DNA from: Streptomyces sp. DT2A-34
Lineage (GTDB): Bacteria > Actinomycetota > Actinomycetes > Streptomycetales > Streptomycetaceae
Assembly: GCF_030499515.1 (NCBI RefSeq)
Contig: NZ_JASTWJ010000001.1
Location: 8,970,001 to 9,034,000 of the forward strand
Direction: 5' to 3'
Length of the DNA: 64,000 nucleotides
Within the stretch, counting starts at the first letter, position 1, and each line of letters starts with the position of its first letter. The position numbers and the translations under genes are program-made. Shown here piece after piece: positions 53,048-60,799 of this stretch. The notes beneath the pieces are model-generated. The model saw nothing but the letters and a program-made list of their open reading frames with translations, did no database searches and was not told where the DNA came from.

Positions 53048-53141
53048 AAGCCCCCGCTCGCGGAATGGCGGCGCGGAGCACACGGCCACGAAGGGCGAGC
53101 CGGTGCTTCGACGCGCTCCTTGCGGACGCGAGCGGGGGCTT
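53048..53141. repeat. Long-range stem with 64-nt loop
   Basis: AAGCCCCCGCTCGCG (53048-53062) pairs with CGCGAGCGGGGGCTT (53127-53141). It sits between the zinc-ribbon gene at 52705 and the gene at 53282, and may be a structured leader or terminator of the minus-strand transcript. Confidence 0.5.
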
Positions 53142-53229
53142 AGCGTGACGCCGGAGGAGAGCGACGTCACGCGGCGCGTGGACCGTCAACGGCAAGGCAC
53201 TCTGGGGCCGGAGGTCTCACGACGCGACG

Positions 53230-53260
53230 AGGGGAGGGCGACTGTGTAGCGCCCTCCCCT
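53230..53260 (-). terminator. Terminator after the 53282-53896 gene
   Basis: Arms AGGGGAGGGCG and CGCCCTCCCCT (53230-53240 and 53250-53260) with a 9-nt loop, about 20 bp beyond the stop of the minus-strand gene. Confidence 0.6.
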
Positions 53261-53281
53261 TCTACATGTAACTGCGAACAC

Positions 53282-53896
53282 TCAGGCAGCGTTGGCCGAC
53301 CGCACCGCGCGCATACGCTCCCGCGCGGCTGTCCGCCTTCGCGCTGCGAAGCACTCGTCACTGCACAGCCAGCGCCAGCGTCGACGCTGACTCACGGGAC
53401 GTCGCTGCGTGAACTCCCGCCCGCACTCTAGGCACGGCCCGCGCCACGTCTTGACGGCACCCTCGACCGTCACGCGCCCACCGTCGACCGGCCATGACGG
53501 GCCCGCCCCCGCCTCCGCCTGTCGCGCGGCGAACGCTGCGGCTATCGCCGGATCGACGCGCACCGTCACCTCACCCACGACAGGCGGGACGATGTCCGTC
53601 TCCCGCCCGGACGGCCGTCGACGCTGCGGACGGTCGGGATCGCCCTCGTCGTACGCTGCGTCGTGCCAGTCCTCGAACTGTCGCTCCCCGAACTCGTCGT
53701 CAGGGACGTCGTCGAGAGGGTCATGACCGGACAGCCCCCGCCACGGCGTCCGGCCCGGGGAGACGTACGCGCCGTCACCCTCCAGCTCCCGCGCGAAGTA
53801 GGCCAGTTCCTCCGCCTCCGCAGTGCGGCGAGCGCGTCGGCGCACGGGCGCGCCAAAGTCGTCGTACACAGTGGTTCCTCCATCGTCGGCGGGCAT
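53282..53896 (-). CDS. Hypothetical protein with C-terminal zinc motif
   Basis: A 204-residue protein. The N-terminal 100 residues are acidic and low-complexity (EEFGERQFEDWHDAAYDEGD-like composition). Residues about 105-125 carry VTVRVDPAIAAAFAARQAEA, and the C-terminus has C-L-E-C-G-R-E-F and C-S-D-E-C pairs within a very basic region. The layout suggests a nucleic-acid-binding protein; no family was recognised. Confidence 0.55.
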   Translation of the reverse strand: MPADDGGTTVYDDFGAPVRRRARRTAEAEELAYFARELEGDGAYVSPGRTPWRGLSGHDPLDDVPDDEFGERQFEDWHDAAYDEGDPDRPQRRRPSGRETDIVPPVVGEVTVRVDPAIAAAFAARQAEAGAGPSWPVDGGRVTVEGAVKTWRGPCLECGREFTQRRPVSQRRRWRWLCSDECFAARRRTAARERMRAVRSANAA

Positions 53897-54016
53897 CGCG
53901 CACGCGCGCGAGCCCTACGCAGGAGTTATGGGGGAACCGAGATCAAATGTGACGCGTCACCCGTCGTGACTACGCTCCGCCTCCCGCGCCTCGTCGACGT
54001 CCACGGCAGGCGGTGT

Positions 54017-54227
54017 GCCAAAAGTGCCAAACTAACCCCCTTCTCAGCTTTCTCTCTAACGCGTCTATAGAGAATTGAGATTTAGGGTTAGTTTGGCCAT
54101 TTGGCCATCTGTGCAGGTCAGAGCGGTGTCAAATTTGGCGCCGTTCGAGGGCTCTGACCATGTGACTGTGACGTGCGCCGCACTTTCAAGCCATCGACGA
54201 GGCTGCCGGACGTCGACGAGTGCCAAA
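54017..54227. repeat. Iteron-like GCCAAA/TTTGGC cluster with a 13-bp inverted repeat
   Basis: Six copies of GCCAAA lie at 54017, 54026, 54092 (reverse), 54100 (reverse), 54134 (reverse) and 54222. The inner arms GCCAAACTAACCC (54026-54038) and GGGTTAGTTTGGC (54085-54097) are a perfect 13-bp pair enclosing an unusually AT-rich stretch with TTCTCT/AGAGAA. This resembles a replication origin or a multi-site operator. No gene is supported in 53897-54308; a GGCCCGC/GCGGGCC hairpin near 54260-54292 may end the gene at 54309. Confidence 0.5.
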
Positions 54228-54308
54228 CCGCCCCCGGGGACGAGGCCGCGGACGCGACGAGGCCCGCTCCCGAGTCACCCCGGGGCGGGCCATCTCCGTT
54301 ACTGAGTG

Positions 54309-54860
54309 TTACGCGGCAACGAGGAGCGCCCCCGTCGCTACCATCCGGGCCGCCTCCTCGACGCACGGGCGGCACACGGGCGGCGTCCAGGTGTCGCCAG
54401 CGAGCACAGGGGCCGCGTCGTCGTCTTCCCAGCAGTGCGCGCAAACCGTGCTGATCGGGTACGCGTACAGCGTGTCGGCGTCGATGCAGAACATGTCCGC
54501 CTCCCGCGCCTCGATTCCGAGGACTACAGAGTCGACGGTGTCCATCCACGAGTCATGCCGCACGACCGCTTCGTACTGGCTCACGTCGTACCCGCGGCCG
54601 ACGGCCACCTTCGCGGGCATCTGGAGGCGATCCGCACAGTCGTAGGCGAACGCGACGAGGTCTTCCAGGGCGACGCGGGAGGACGTGTCCCCAACGACGA
54701 GGACGACGCCTGACCTAGGAGTCGGCTCGACGCACATCCGGTGAGCGAAGATCTGCCATCCGTCGACGGTGGCGACGGGGACCATCGGGCCGTCTTCGCC
54801 AGCGCAGACGATTCCGTCGAGCTGAGCAGGGGTGGGGTTCGTGGAGTCGAAGGCGTGCAT
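54309..54860 (-). CDS. Hypothetical protein of the element's regulatory region
   Basis: A 183-residue protein (MHAFDSTNPTPAQLDGIVCA start, AAGGAG site upstream). The middle has a run of alternating strands and helices (VVLVVGDTSSRVALEDLVAF, YDVSQYEAVVRHDSWMDTVD); the C-terminal third carries C-A-H-C and C-R-P-C pairs forming a likely zinc site. It is divergent from the RHH-like gene across a four-repeat operator region. Function is unknown. Confidence 0.6.
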   Translation of the reverse strand: MHAFDSTNPTPAQLDGIVCAGEDGPMVPVATVDGWQIFAHRMCVEPTPRSGVVLVVGDTSSRVALEDLVAFAYDCADRLQMPAKVAVGRGYDVSQYEAVVRHDSWMDTVDSVVLGIEAREADMFCIDADTLYAYPISTVCAHCWEDDDAAPVLAGDTWTPPVCRPCVEEAARMVATGALLVAA

Positions 54861-54934
54861 ACTGAGATCTCCTTCACAGGAGCGACAACCCCGTCTCTGT
54901 CTTCCCGGACCGGCGGGGTTTTCGCTTGCCGTCG

Positions 54935-55014
54935 TTGTAGGTACAAAGCTAGCTCGGTTGTACCTACAAATGCAAGCCCATTCGTACCTACAAATCAGGT
55001 TGAGTTGTAGGTAC
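54935..55014. promoter_or_regulatory. Four operator-like repeats TTGTAGGTAC in alternating orientation
   Basis: TTGTAGGTACAA (54935-54946), its complement TTGTACCTACAA (54958-54969), GTACCTACAA (54984-54993) and TTGTAGGTAC (55005-55014) follow at steps of 25, 24 and 21 bp. A further inverted pair GGTACG/CGTACC overlaps the last copy (55010-55026). They fill the region between two divergent genes and probably bind a repressor encoded by the element. Confidence 0.65.
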
Positions 55015-55035
55015 GACTCCCGTACCCTCGTCGAC

Positions 55036-55257
55036 ATGACAGCTCAGCGCGACTACGAGCCACCGAAGAGCATCCGTGTCCCCAGCTCAGAGGAGTGGGA
55101 CCCCTTCGGGGAGGCAGCAAAGACCATGCACCCGACGGGCCGCAGCCCTAGGACACAGGTACTTCGGGAGTTCATCCGGTGGTACCTACGCCGGCCAGGC
55201 GCCAAGCTCCCCGAGCGGCCACCCGCCGGCCCGTGGAGCAAGCCTCCGACCGAATGA
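55036..55257 (+). CDS. Small ribbon-helix-helix-like protein
   Basis: A 73-residue basic protein: SIRVPSSEEWDPFGEAAKTM, then SPRTQVLREFIRWYLRRPGA. A short strand followed by two helices, the second ending with REFIRWYLRRPGAKLPERP, matches small RHH-type proteins often found near actinomycete integrase genes. It may bind the four repeats upstream and act as the element's repressor or excision regulator. The ribosome binding site is poor. It converges on the integrase gene across a strong terminator. Confidence 0.6.
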   Translation: MTAQRDYEPPKSIRVPSSEEWDPFGEAAKTMHPTGRSPRTQVLREFIRWYLRRPGAKLPERPPAGPWSKPPTE

Positions 55258-55260
55258 CGA

Positions 55261-55294
55261 AGAGCCCCTCTCCGGGTGTCTGGAGAGGGGCTCT
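55261..55294. terminator. Bidirectional terminator between RHH-like and integrase genes
   Basis: Perfect 13-bp arms AGAGCCCCTCTCC and GGAGAGGGGCTCT (55261-55273 and 55282-55294) with an 8-nt loop, between convergent stops. Confidence 0.8.
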
Positions 55295-55309
55295 GTCGCG
55301 TGCGGGCTG

Positions 55310-56800
55310 CTAATCCTCCGCGGGCTTCGCCCACTCGATGTCGCAGCGAGCATCACCGTCGAACGCCGCCCCGCGTCGACTCGCCTGCGTCACAGTGATC
55401 TTCTCGATAGCGATGCGTAGGAGGTCGCGCCGCGTCGGCAAGTCGGCTGCTTCCCATGCTTCTTCGAGCATGTTGGCATCGTCGAACATCGTCAGGTCAA
55501 TGCGATGCCCGTTCAGAGCGTCCGCGCGCTCCTGAGCCTGCCTCAGTGTCTCCTCAGCCTCCGCGACGAGGCGGGGGAAGTGCTTCCCCATGGCGCCGTC
55601 ATAGAGTCCCTTCGCGCGGTCGTTGGCGAGCCGCTCGACGGCAGCCTCCGCGCTCTTGACGGCGCTCAGCGCCTCTTGCGTCTCCTCTGTCTGCTCCGGG
55701 GCGACGAGTGCGGCCCACCGCTCTGCAACGGCAATCATCAGAGGGTCGCCCTCGTCGACGTCGGCGCTACTTACTTGCGCGAGCCATTCCCTGTAGACGT
55801 AGTCCTCAATACGCACACGCATCGCTGACGCCGGAGCAGGGCACGGCTTGCCCATCGCGTGCCCGTTGCAGACGTAGGAGCGTCCACTCGTCGGCATCTT
55901 CGAGCCACAACCCGCACACCGGAGTAGGTCGGTCAGGAGGTGCGACGCCTTACCAACGCGCGGCCCGAGGGCTCCGCGCTGGTGCCCGGCGTGAACCCGT
56001 CTCGCCTTCGCCACGATGTCCGCGGGGGCCGGTTCCACATCGTCCGCGATGACGCGGACGCGCTTTCCTGCCTCGTTCCGGTACGCGACGGGCCATGTGT
56101 AGTCACGAGACAGGGCGACGACTTGCCAGCCCTCGTATACGGGGTTGTAGACGATGCGGCGAACGGTTGACGCGTTCCACGGTCCGCCCTTCGGTGAGGG
56201 CTTGCGGTCGCCTGTAAGACCGCTTGCGACACGGCGCGGTGTAATACCGTCCGCCACTTCGCGGAGGATACGGAGAACGGTGTTCCAATCTTGCGCGTGG
56301 TGGAGCTTCCCTGACTTGTCCTTGCGCAGCCCGTAAGGCGCCGCCCCCAGCCAAACGCCCTTGCGTCGCTGGACGTTCTTTGTGTCGCGCACCCGATGAG
56401 ACAGCAGGTCGGATGACGCTTTCGCCCGCTCCGCGTCGCTGATGATCCGCTCACGGTCACGAGGATCCGCACTGTCGAGCCGCTCATAATCGAAGATGAT
56501 CCGCGCGCCGGAGTCGAGTAGTTGGATCACGGAACCGGCGCCCTTGCGGTCGAATCTGTCGACGGCGTAGCACCACAGGGCGGGAACCTCTTTACGCCTG
56601 AGCGCTCCCAATGCCTTATCGAAGTCGGGACGCTTCGTGTCCGTCCACGCGCTGAGGTTGTCTTTCCACACCTTGCGAACGCGGTACTCGTGACGGTGAG
56701 CCCACTCCCGGCCACGCGCCTCCTGCGTCTCGAAGGTCAGTGCTTCCACGCCTTCGCGTACGATTTTGCTCTTCCTCAGATAGAGGTCGATCTCCTCCAC
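55310..56800 (-). CDS. Large serine recombinase (integrase)
   Basis: A 496-residue serine integrase. The N-terminal resolvase domain begins EEIDLYLRKSKIVREG with the likely nucleophile S11, and has VPALWCYAVDRFDRKGAGSV. A recombinase domain follows with GVWLGAAPYGLR and WNASTVRRIVYNPVYEGWQV, then a zinc-ribbon (LLRCAGCGSKM ... YVCNGHAMGKPC) and a C-terminal coiled coil. It would insert the element into tuf3 through the TACGT core, about 50 bp from its start codon. The GTG at 56800 is taken as start; upstream frame codons run into tuf3. Confidence 0.92.
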   Translation of the reverse strand: MEEIDLYLRKSKIVREGVEALTFETQEARGREWAHRHEYRVRKVWKDNLSAWTDTKRPDFDKALGALRRKEVPALWCYAVDRFDRKGAGSVIQLLDSGARIIFDYERLDSADPRDRERIISDAERAKASSDLLSHRVRDTKNVQRRKGVWLGAAPYGLRKDKSGKLHHAQDWNTVLRILREVADGITPRRVASGLTGDRKPSPKGGPWNASTVRRIVYNPVYEGWQVVALSRDYTWPVAYRNEAGKRVRVIADDVEPAPADIVAKARRVHAGHQRGALGPRVGKASHLLTDLLRCAGCGSKMPTSGRSYVCNGHAMGKPCPAPASAMRVRIEDYVYREWLAQVSSADVDEGDPLMIAVAERWAALVAPEQTEETQEALSAVKSAEAAVERLANDRAKGLYDGAMGKHFPRLVAEAEETLRQAQERADALNGHRIDLTMFDDANMLEEAWEAADLPTRRDLLRIAIEKITVTQASRRGAAFDGDARCDIEWAKPAED

Positions 56801-56851
56801 GTGCCCGCCCCTCGTCGTTCCTCGCCAGTATGACAGGGTGGACGAACCACG

Positions 56852-56856
56852 TACGT
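56852..56856. repeat. Right attachment-site core (attR)
   Basis: TACGT followed directly by the tuf3 continuation CAAGAACATGGTC. It pairs with attL at 40914-40918. Confidence 0.75.
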
Positions 56857-57253
56857 CAAGAACATGGTCACCGGCGCCGCGCAGCTCGACGGGGCGATCC
56901 TCGTCGTCTCCGCGCTCGACGGGATCATGCCGCAGACCGCCGAACACGTGCTGCTCGCCCGGCAGGTGGGCGTCGACCACATCGTCGTCGCCCTCAACAA
57001 GGCCGACGCGGGTGACGAGGAGCTCACCGACCTCGTCGAGCTGGAGGTCCGCGACCTGCTCAGCGAGCACGGCTACGGCGGCGACGCCGCGCCCGTCGTA
57101 CGGGTCTCGGGGCTGAAGGCCCTGGAGGGGGACCCGAAGTGGACGGCGTCGATCGAGGCGCTGCTCGACTCGGTGGACACCTACGTTCCGATGCCGGAGC
57201 GGTATGTGGACGCGCCGTTCCTGCTGCCCGTCGAGAACGTGCTCACCATCACC

Positions 57254-57305
57254 GGCCGGGGGACCGTGGTGACCGGCGCGGCCGGGGGACCGTGGTGACC
57301 GGCGC
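57254..57305 (+). repeat. 26-bp tandem duplication within tuf3
   Basis: Two identical, adjacent 26-bp units (57254-57279 and 57280-57305) encode the GRGTVVTGA segment twice. 26 is not a multiple of three, so the duplication breaks the reading frame. Confidence 0.92.
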
Positions 57306-57926
57306 TGTCGAGCGGGGCACCGTGCGGGTGGGTGACCGGGTCGAAGTGCTCGGGGCCGGGCTGGAGAGCGTGGTCACCGGTCTGGAGACGTTCGGCAAGC
57401 CGATGGACGAGGCGCAGGCCGGGGACAACGTGGCGTTGCTGCTGAGGGGGGTTCCGCGGGACGCCGTCCGGCGGGGGCATGTTGCCGCGGCGGCGGGCAG
57501 TGTGGTTCCGAGTCGCCGCTTCATCGCGCAGGTGTATGTGCTGTCCGCGCGTGAGGGGGGTCGTACTACGGCGGTTACCAGTGGATACCGGCCGCAGTTC
57601 TACATCCGTACGGCGGATGTGGTCGGGGACATCGACCTCGGTGAGGTGGGTGTCGCGCGGCCCGGGGAGACGGTCACGATGACCGTTGAGCTGGGGCGGG
57701 ACGTTCCACTGGAGCCGGGGCTCGGGTTCGCCATCCGTGAGGGTGGGAGGACCGTCGGGGCGGGGACCGTGACCGCCGTCGTGTGAGGGTGGTTCGCCGC
57801 GTGGGATTGCGAGGCCGTTGTGGCTGGTCGCGCCCACGCGGCGGAGCCGCATATCGACACAGCCCCGCGCGCCCCTCGAGGGCGCTCCCGTGCCCCGTCC
57901 GACGAGTCCCTCGGCACAATAAGAAG

Positions 57927-58772
57927 GTGAACGAGCCCATACCCGTGACCCGGTCCGTCGACTACGGCACCGCCAAGCTGATGCCCGACGTCGATCGAAA
58001 GCGGGCCTGGTTGCTCACGGTCGACGGGGCTCCGCAGTCGTACGTCGATCTTGATGAGCCCACGCATCTGGAGTTCGAGTACGCGCGCCGACTCGGGCAT
58101 GTGCTCGACACCGTCGCCGATGCCGGGCAGGCCCTGGACGTGCTGCATCTCGGGGGCGGGGCGCTCACCCTCCCCCGGTATCTGGCCGTGACCCGGCCCG
58201 GCTCGCGGCAGGACGTCGTCGAGGCCGATCGTGGGCTGATGGAGCTGGTCGTCGAGCATCTGCCGGTTCCGGACGGGGCCGGCATCCGACTGCACGCCGG
58301 GGACGCCCGTGCCTGGCTGGAGGCGGCACCGGACGACTCGGCCGACGTGCTCGTCGCCGACGTCTTCGGTGGGTCACGGGTGCCGGCCCATCTGACGTCG
58401 GTGGAGTACGTCCGGCACGCCGCGCGCGTGCTGCGGGGGAGCGGCGTCTATCTGGCCAACCTCGCCGATACCGCGCCCTTCGCGTTCCTGCGCTCCCAAC
58501 TCGCCACCTGCGCCACGTTGTTCGAGGAGCTCGTGCTGATCGCCGAGCCGGGCGTTCTGCGCGGGCGGCGCTTCGGCAACGCCGTGCTCATCGCCGCGCA
58601 CCAGCCCCTCGACACGGCCGCCCTGGCCCGGCTCACCGCCTCCGACGCCTTTCCGGCCCGCGTCGAACACGGGGCGGCCCTGCGGCAGTTCATCGGCGGC
58701 GCGCGGCCGGTGCGGGACGAGGACGCCGTACCGTCACCCGAGCCCCCCGACGGGGCTTTCGGCATCGGCTGA
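57927..58772 (+). CDS. Spermidine synthase-like methyltransferase-fold protein
   Basis: A 281-residue protein with the SAM/decarboxy-SAM Rossmann fold: VLHLGGGALTLPRYL near residues 73-87, VVEADRGLMELV near 99, and DVLVADVFGGSRVPAHLTS near 140-158. It resembles the stand-alone polyamine synthase-like proteins of actinomycetes, whose true reactions are often unknown. The GTG at 57927 is preferred, giving MNEPIPVTRSVDYGTAKL. Confidence 0.75.
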   Translation: MNEPIPVTRSVDYGTAKLMPDVDRKRAWLLTVDGAPQSYVDLDEPTHLEFEYARRLGHVLDTVADAGQALDVLHLGGGALTLPRYLAVTRPGSRQDVVEADRGLMELVVEHLPVPDGAGIRLHAGDARAWLEAAPDDSADVLVADVFGGSRVPAHLTSVEYVRHAARVLRGSGVYLANLADTAPFAFLRSQLATCATLFEELVLIAEPGVLRGRRFGNAVLIAAHQPLDTAALARLTASDAFPARVEHGAALRQFIGGARPVRDEDAVPSPEPPDGAFGIG

Positions 58773-58883
58773 GTCGAGCGGGTTCCGGCTGCGGGGGAGC
58801 GGCCCCCCACGAGACTCGCCGCATCGGGCTGTGACACGACGCTCGTCACATAGGCCTGTTCCCGGATCCTACTCATGGGTAAC

Positions 58884-59345
58884 ATGGCCGCCATGAGCGC
58901 AGACCAGATGTCGATCGGCGAGATGCTCGCCGCCACCGTGCCGATGGCCCGGACCCTGAACCTCGAGTTCCTGGAGACCACCCCGGAGAAGGCCGTGGTG
59001 GCTCTGCCGGACCAGGGTGAGTACCACAACCACGTGGGCGGGCCGCACGCCGGCGCGATGTTCACGCTCGGCGAGTCCGCCAGTGGCGCGATCGTGCTGG
59101 CCGCGTTCGGCGACCAGCTCTCGCGTGCCGTGCCGCTCGCGGTACGGGCCGAGATCGCCTACAAGAAGCTCGCCATGGGTGCCGTCACCGCCACCGCGAC
59201 GCTGGGCCGCCCGGCCGCCGACGTCGTCGCGGAGCTGGAGGCGGGGGAGCGGCCCGAGTTCCCCGTGGCGATCGAGATCCAGCGCGGCGACGGCGCCGTG
59301 ACCGGGGAGATGACCGTCGTCTGGACCCTGCGACCGAACGGCTGA
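58884..59345 (+). CDS. Hot-dog fold thioesterase-like protein (DUF4442/PaaI type)
   Basis: A protein of about 153 residues: MLAATVPMARTLNLEFLETT, then HNHVGGPHAGAMFTLGESAS with the helix and catalytic-loop pattern of hot-dog proteins, and AVTATATLGRPAADVV. It probably hydrolyses or binds acyl thioesters. ATG codons at 58875, 58884 and 58893 are all possible; a TACTCAT-like -10 just upstream hints at a short or absent leader. Confidence 0.7.
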   Translation: MAAMSADQMSIGEMLAATVPMARTLNLEFLETTPEKAVVALPDQGEYHNHVGGPHAGAMFTLGESASGAIVLAAFGDQLSRAVPLAVRAEIAYKKLAMGAVTATATLGRPAADVVAELEAGERPEFPVAIEIQRGDGAVTGEMTVVWTLRPNG

Positions 59346-60448
59346 GCCGGCCGTACGGCAGTAGGAAGGGGCCCCATGTGGGGCCCCTGTGCCATTTCGG
59401 GCCGCGAACGGCCTCTTCGTGCCCGAGCGGGCGGTGGCCCGGAGAACGCTCGAGCGGCGAGCCGGTTCCGCTCCTGGTCGCCGCCCTCCTCCAGCCCTGC
59501 CACGAACTCCTCCAACCCCGCCACGAACTCCTTCAGCCAGGCCGTGAACTCCGGCCCCAGGTCCGCCCGGCCGCACGCCAGCCGTACCACCGTGCGCAGG
59601 TAGTCCGCCTTGTCGCCGGTGTCGTAGCGCAGCCCGTCGAACACGACTCCGTGGACCGCTGCGCCCGTCGCCAGTTCCTGGAGGGCGTCGGTGAGCTGGA
59701 TCTCGCCGCCGCGGCCGGGCGCGGTGCGTTCCAGGACGCCGAAGACGGCCGGGTCGAGGACATAGCGGCCGATGACCGCGTAGTGGCTCGGCGCGTTCTC
59801 GCGCGACGGCTTCTCCACCAGGCCGGTCACGCGGACCACGCCGTCCTCGCCGGACGGTTCGACGGCCGCGCAGCCGGAGAGGTGGATCTGCTCCGGCGGG
59901 ACCTCCATGAGGGCGACCACGCTCCCCTCGTAGCGGTCGCGGACCTCCAGCATCCGGCTGAGCAGGGTCTCGCGCGGGTCGATGAGGTCGTCGCCGAGAA
60001 GGACGGCGAACGGCTGGTCGCCGACGTGATGACGGGCGCACAGCACCGCGTGACCGAGGCCGAGCGGGTCGCCCTGGCGGATGTGGTGGATGTCGGCGAG
60101 CCGGGCCGGGTCGCGCACCGCGTCCAGCCGTACGGAGTCGCCCTTGGCGGCGAGCGCCTGCTCCAGCTCGAAGGCGTTGTCGAAGTGGTCCTCGATGGCC
60201 CGCTTGTGCCGGCCCGTGATCATCAGGACGTCGTCGAGCCCGGCCGCCGCGGCCTCCTCGACGACGTACTGGATGGCCGGCTTGTCGACGACCGGCAGCA
60301 TCTCCTTGGGCGTCGCCTTCGTCGCGGGCAGGAACCGCGTGCCGAGGCCGGCGGCCGGGACGACGGCCTTACGGACCGCGCGGGTGGTACGGGCCGTACC
60401 GTCCGAATCTGGGGTGGGTGTCGTGTGGGGGACGATCATGCGGCTCAT
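59159..60448 (-). CDS. galU: UTP-glucose-1-phosphate uridylyltransferase with abnormal C-terminal extension
   Basis: Residues 1 to about 310 are a normal GalU: KAVVPAAGLGTRFLPATKAT near residue 27, VDKPAIQYVVEEA, LGLGHAVLCA, FAVLLGDDLI, VEKPSRENAPS and GRGGEIQLTDALQEL. The enzyme makes UDP-glucose for wall and exopolysaccharide synthesis. A 7-residue unit EFVAGLE is repeated, then the frame runs on for over 100 residues of Arg/Pro/Ser-rich, low-complexity sequence, across a terminator hairpin and antisense into the thioesterase gene. The family usually has about 300 residues, so the native stop seems lost. The start is 60448 or 60439. Confidence 0.85.
   Translation of the reverse strand: MSRMIVPHTTPTPDSDGTARTTRAVRKAVVPAAGLGTRFLPATKATPKEMLPVVDKPAIQYVVEEAAAAGLDDVLMITGRHKRAIEDHFDNAFELEQALAAKGDSVRLDAVRDPARLADIHHIRQGDPLGLGHAVLCARHHVGDQPFAVLLGDDLIDPRETLLSRMLEVRDRYEGSVVALMEVPPEQIHLSGCAAVEPSGEDGVVRVTGLVEKPSRENAPSHYAVIGRYVLDPAVFGVLERTAPGRGGEIQLTDALQELATGAAVHGVVFDGLRYDTGDKADYLRTVVRLACGRADLGPEFTAWLKEFVAGLEEFVAGLEEGGDQERNRLAARAFSGPPPARARRGRSRPEMAQGPHMGPLPTAVRPAQPFGRRVQTTVISPVTAPSPRWISIATGNSGRSPASSSATTSAAGRPSVAVAVTAPMASFL
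59367..59388. terminator. Bidirectional terminator between the thioesterase and galU genes
   Basis: AGGGGCCCCA-TG-TGGGGCCCCT (59367-59376 and 59379-59388) lies 22 bp after the thioesterase stop. The open galU frame reads through it. Confidence 0.75.
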
Positions 60449-60799
60449 GCTGGTACACGGGGATGAGAGCGCGCCGAGAGAAACCTCGGAGCTTGCTGTG
60501 CGACAAGCGGAGTTGAAGATTCCGTGGACCAATGGTTCTCGGCCGCACACAACTTGGCGCCGGTTCGTCGGCGATGTCGAAAGCTGGTACTGATACCGCC
60601 GGTAACCTTTCTGAATTCCCCGCTTTTTGAACGTCGGTCACTCGCACTTCTTGTTTCCTGTGCGTAGCTCGTGCAAAAGTGAGCGACCCGATAGCCGGTC
60701 CACAGGTGACGCGGCATAGGTATGCACCAATCAGGTACCTGCTTTTCCGACGGACGTGCATTTCGCATGCCGTTCTGCGGCTGGGAAGGAAATGGTTCA

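Larger units (their letters stand above)
40919..56856. mobile_element. Integrated prophage-like element of about 15.9 kb inserted in tuf3
   Basis: The element is bounded by the two tuf3 halves and by TACGT. A serine integrase gene lies about 50 bp inside the right end. Contents include a tape measure protein, scaffold-like and prim-pol-like proteins, several zinc-ribbon proteins, an XRE-DUF5753/DUF6879 pair, a divergent regulatory region with four operator-like repeats, and one IS5-family insertion. Terminase, portal, major capsid, tail tube and lysis genes are not recognisable. It is therefore a deleted prophage or a satellite-like element, not a complete phage. Confidence 0.85.
56852..57786 (+). 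pseudogene. tuf3: 3' part of EF-Tu3 gene, additionally frameshifted
   Basis: Continues EF-Tu from codon 89 ([21 protein letters not shown]4 ALNKADAG). At about codon 222 a 26-bp tandem duplication (57254-57305) shifts the frame: the first frame ends at a TGA just after the repeat, and domain II/III continues in the other frame to 57786 ([16 protein letters not shown] ... [15 protein letters not shown] ... GAGTVTAVV). Similarity is otherwise complete, so decay is recent. A truncated product from an internal start could not be a functional EF-Tu. Confidence 0.9.

Noticed and set aside
54935..55014. Short CRISPR array
   Set aside because: The repeats are only 10-12 bp, alternate in orientation and have short spacers between divergent promoters, so they are operators.
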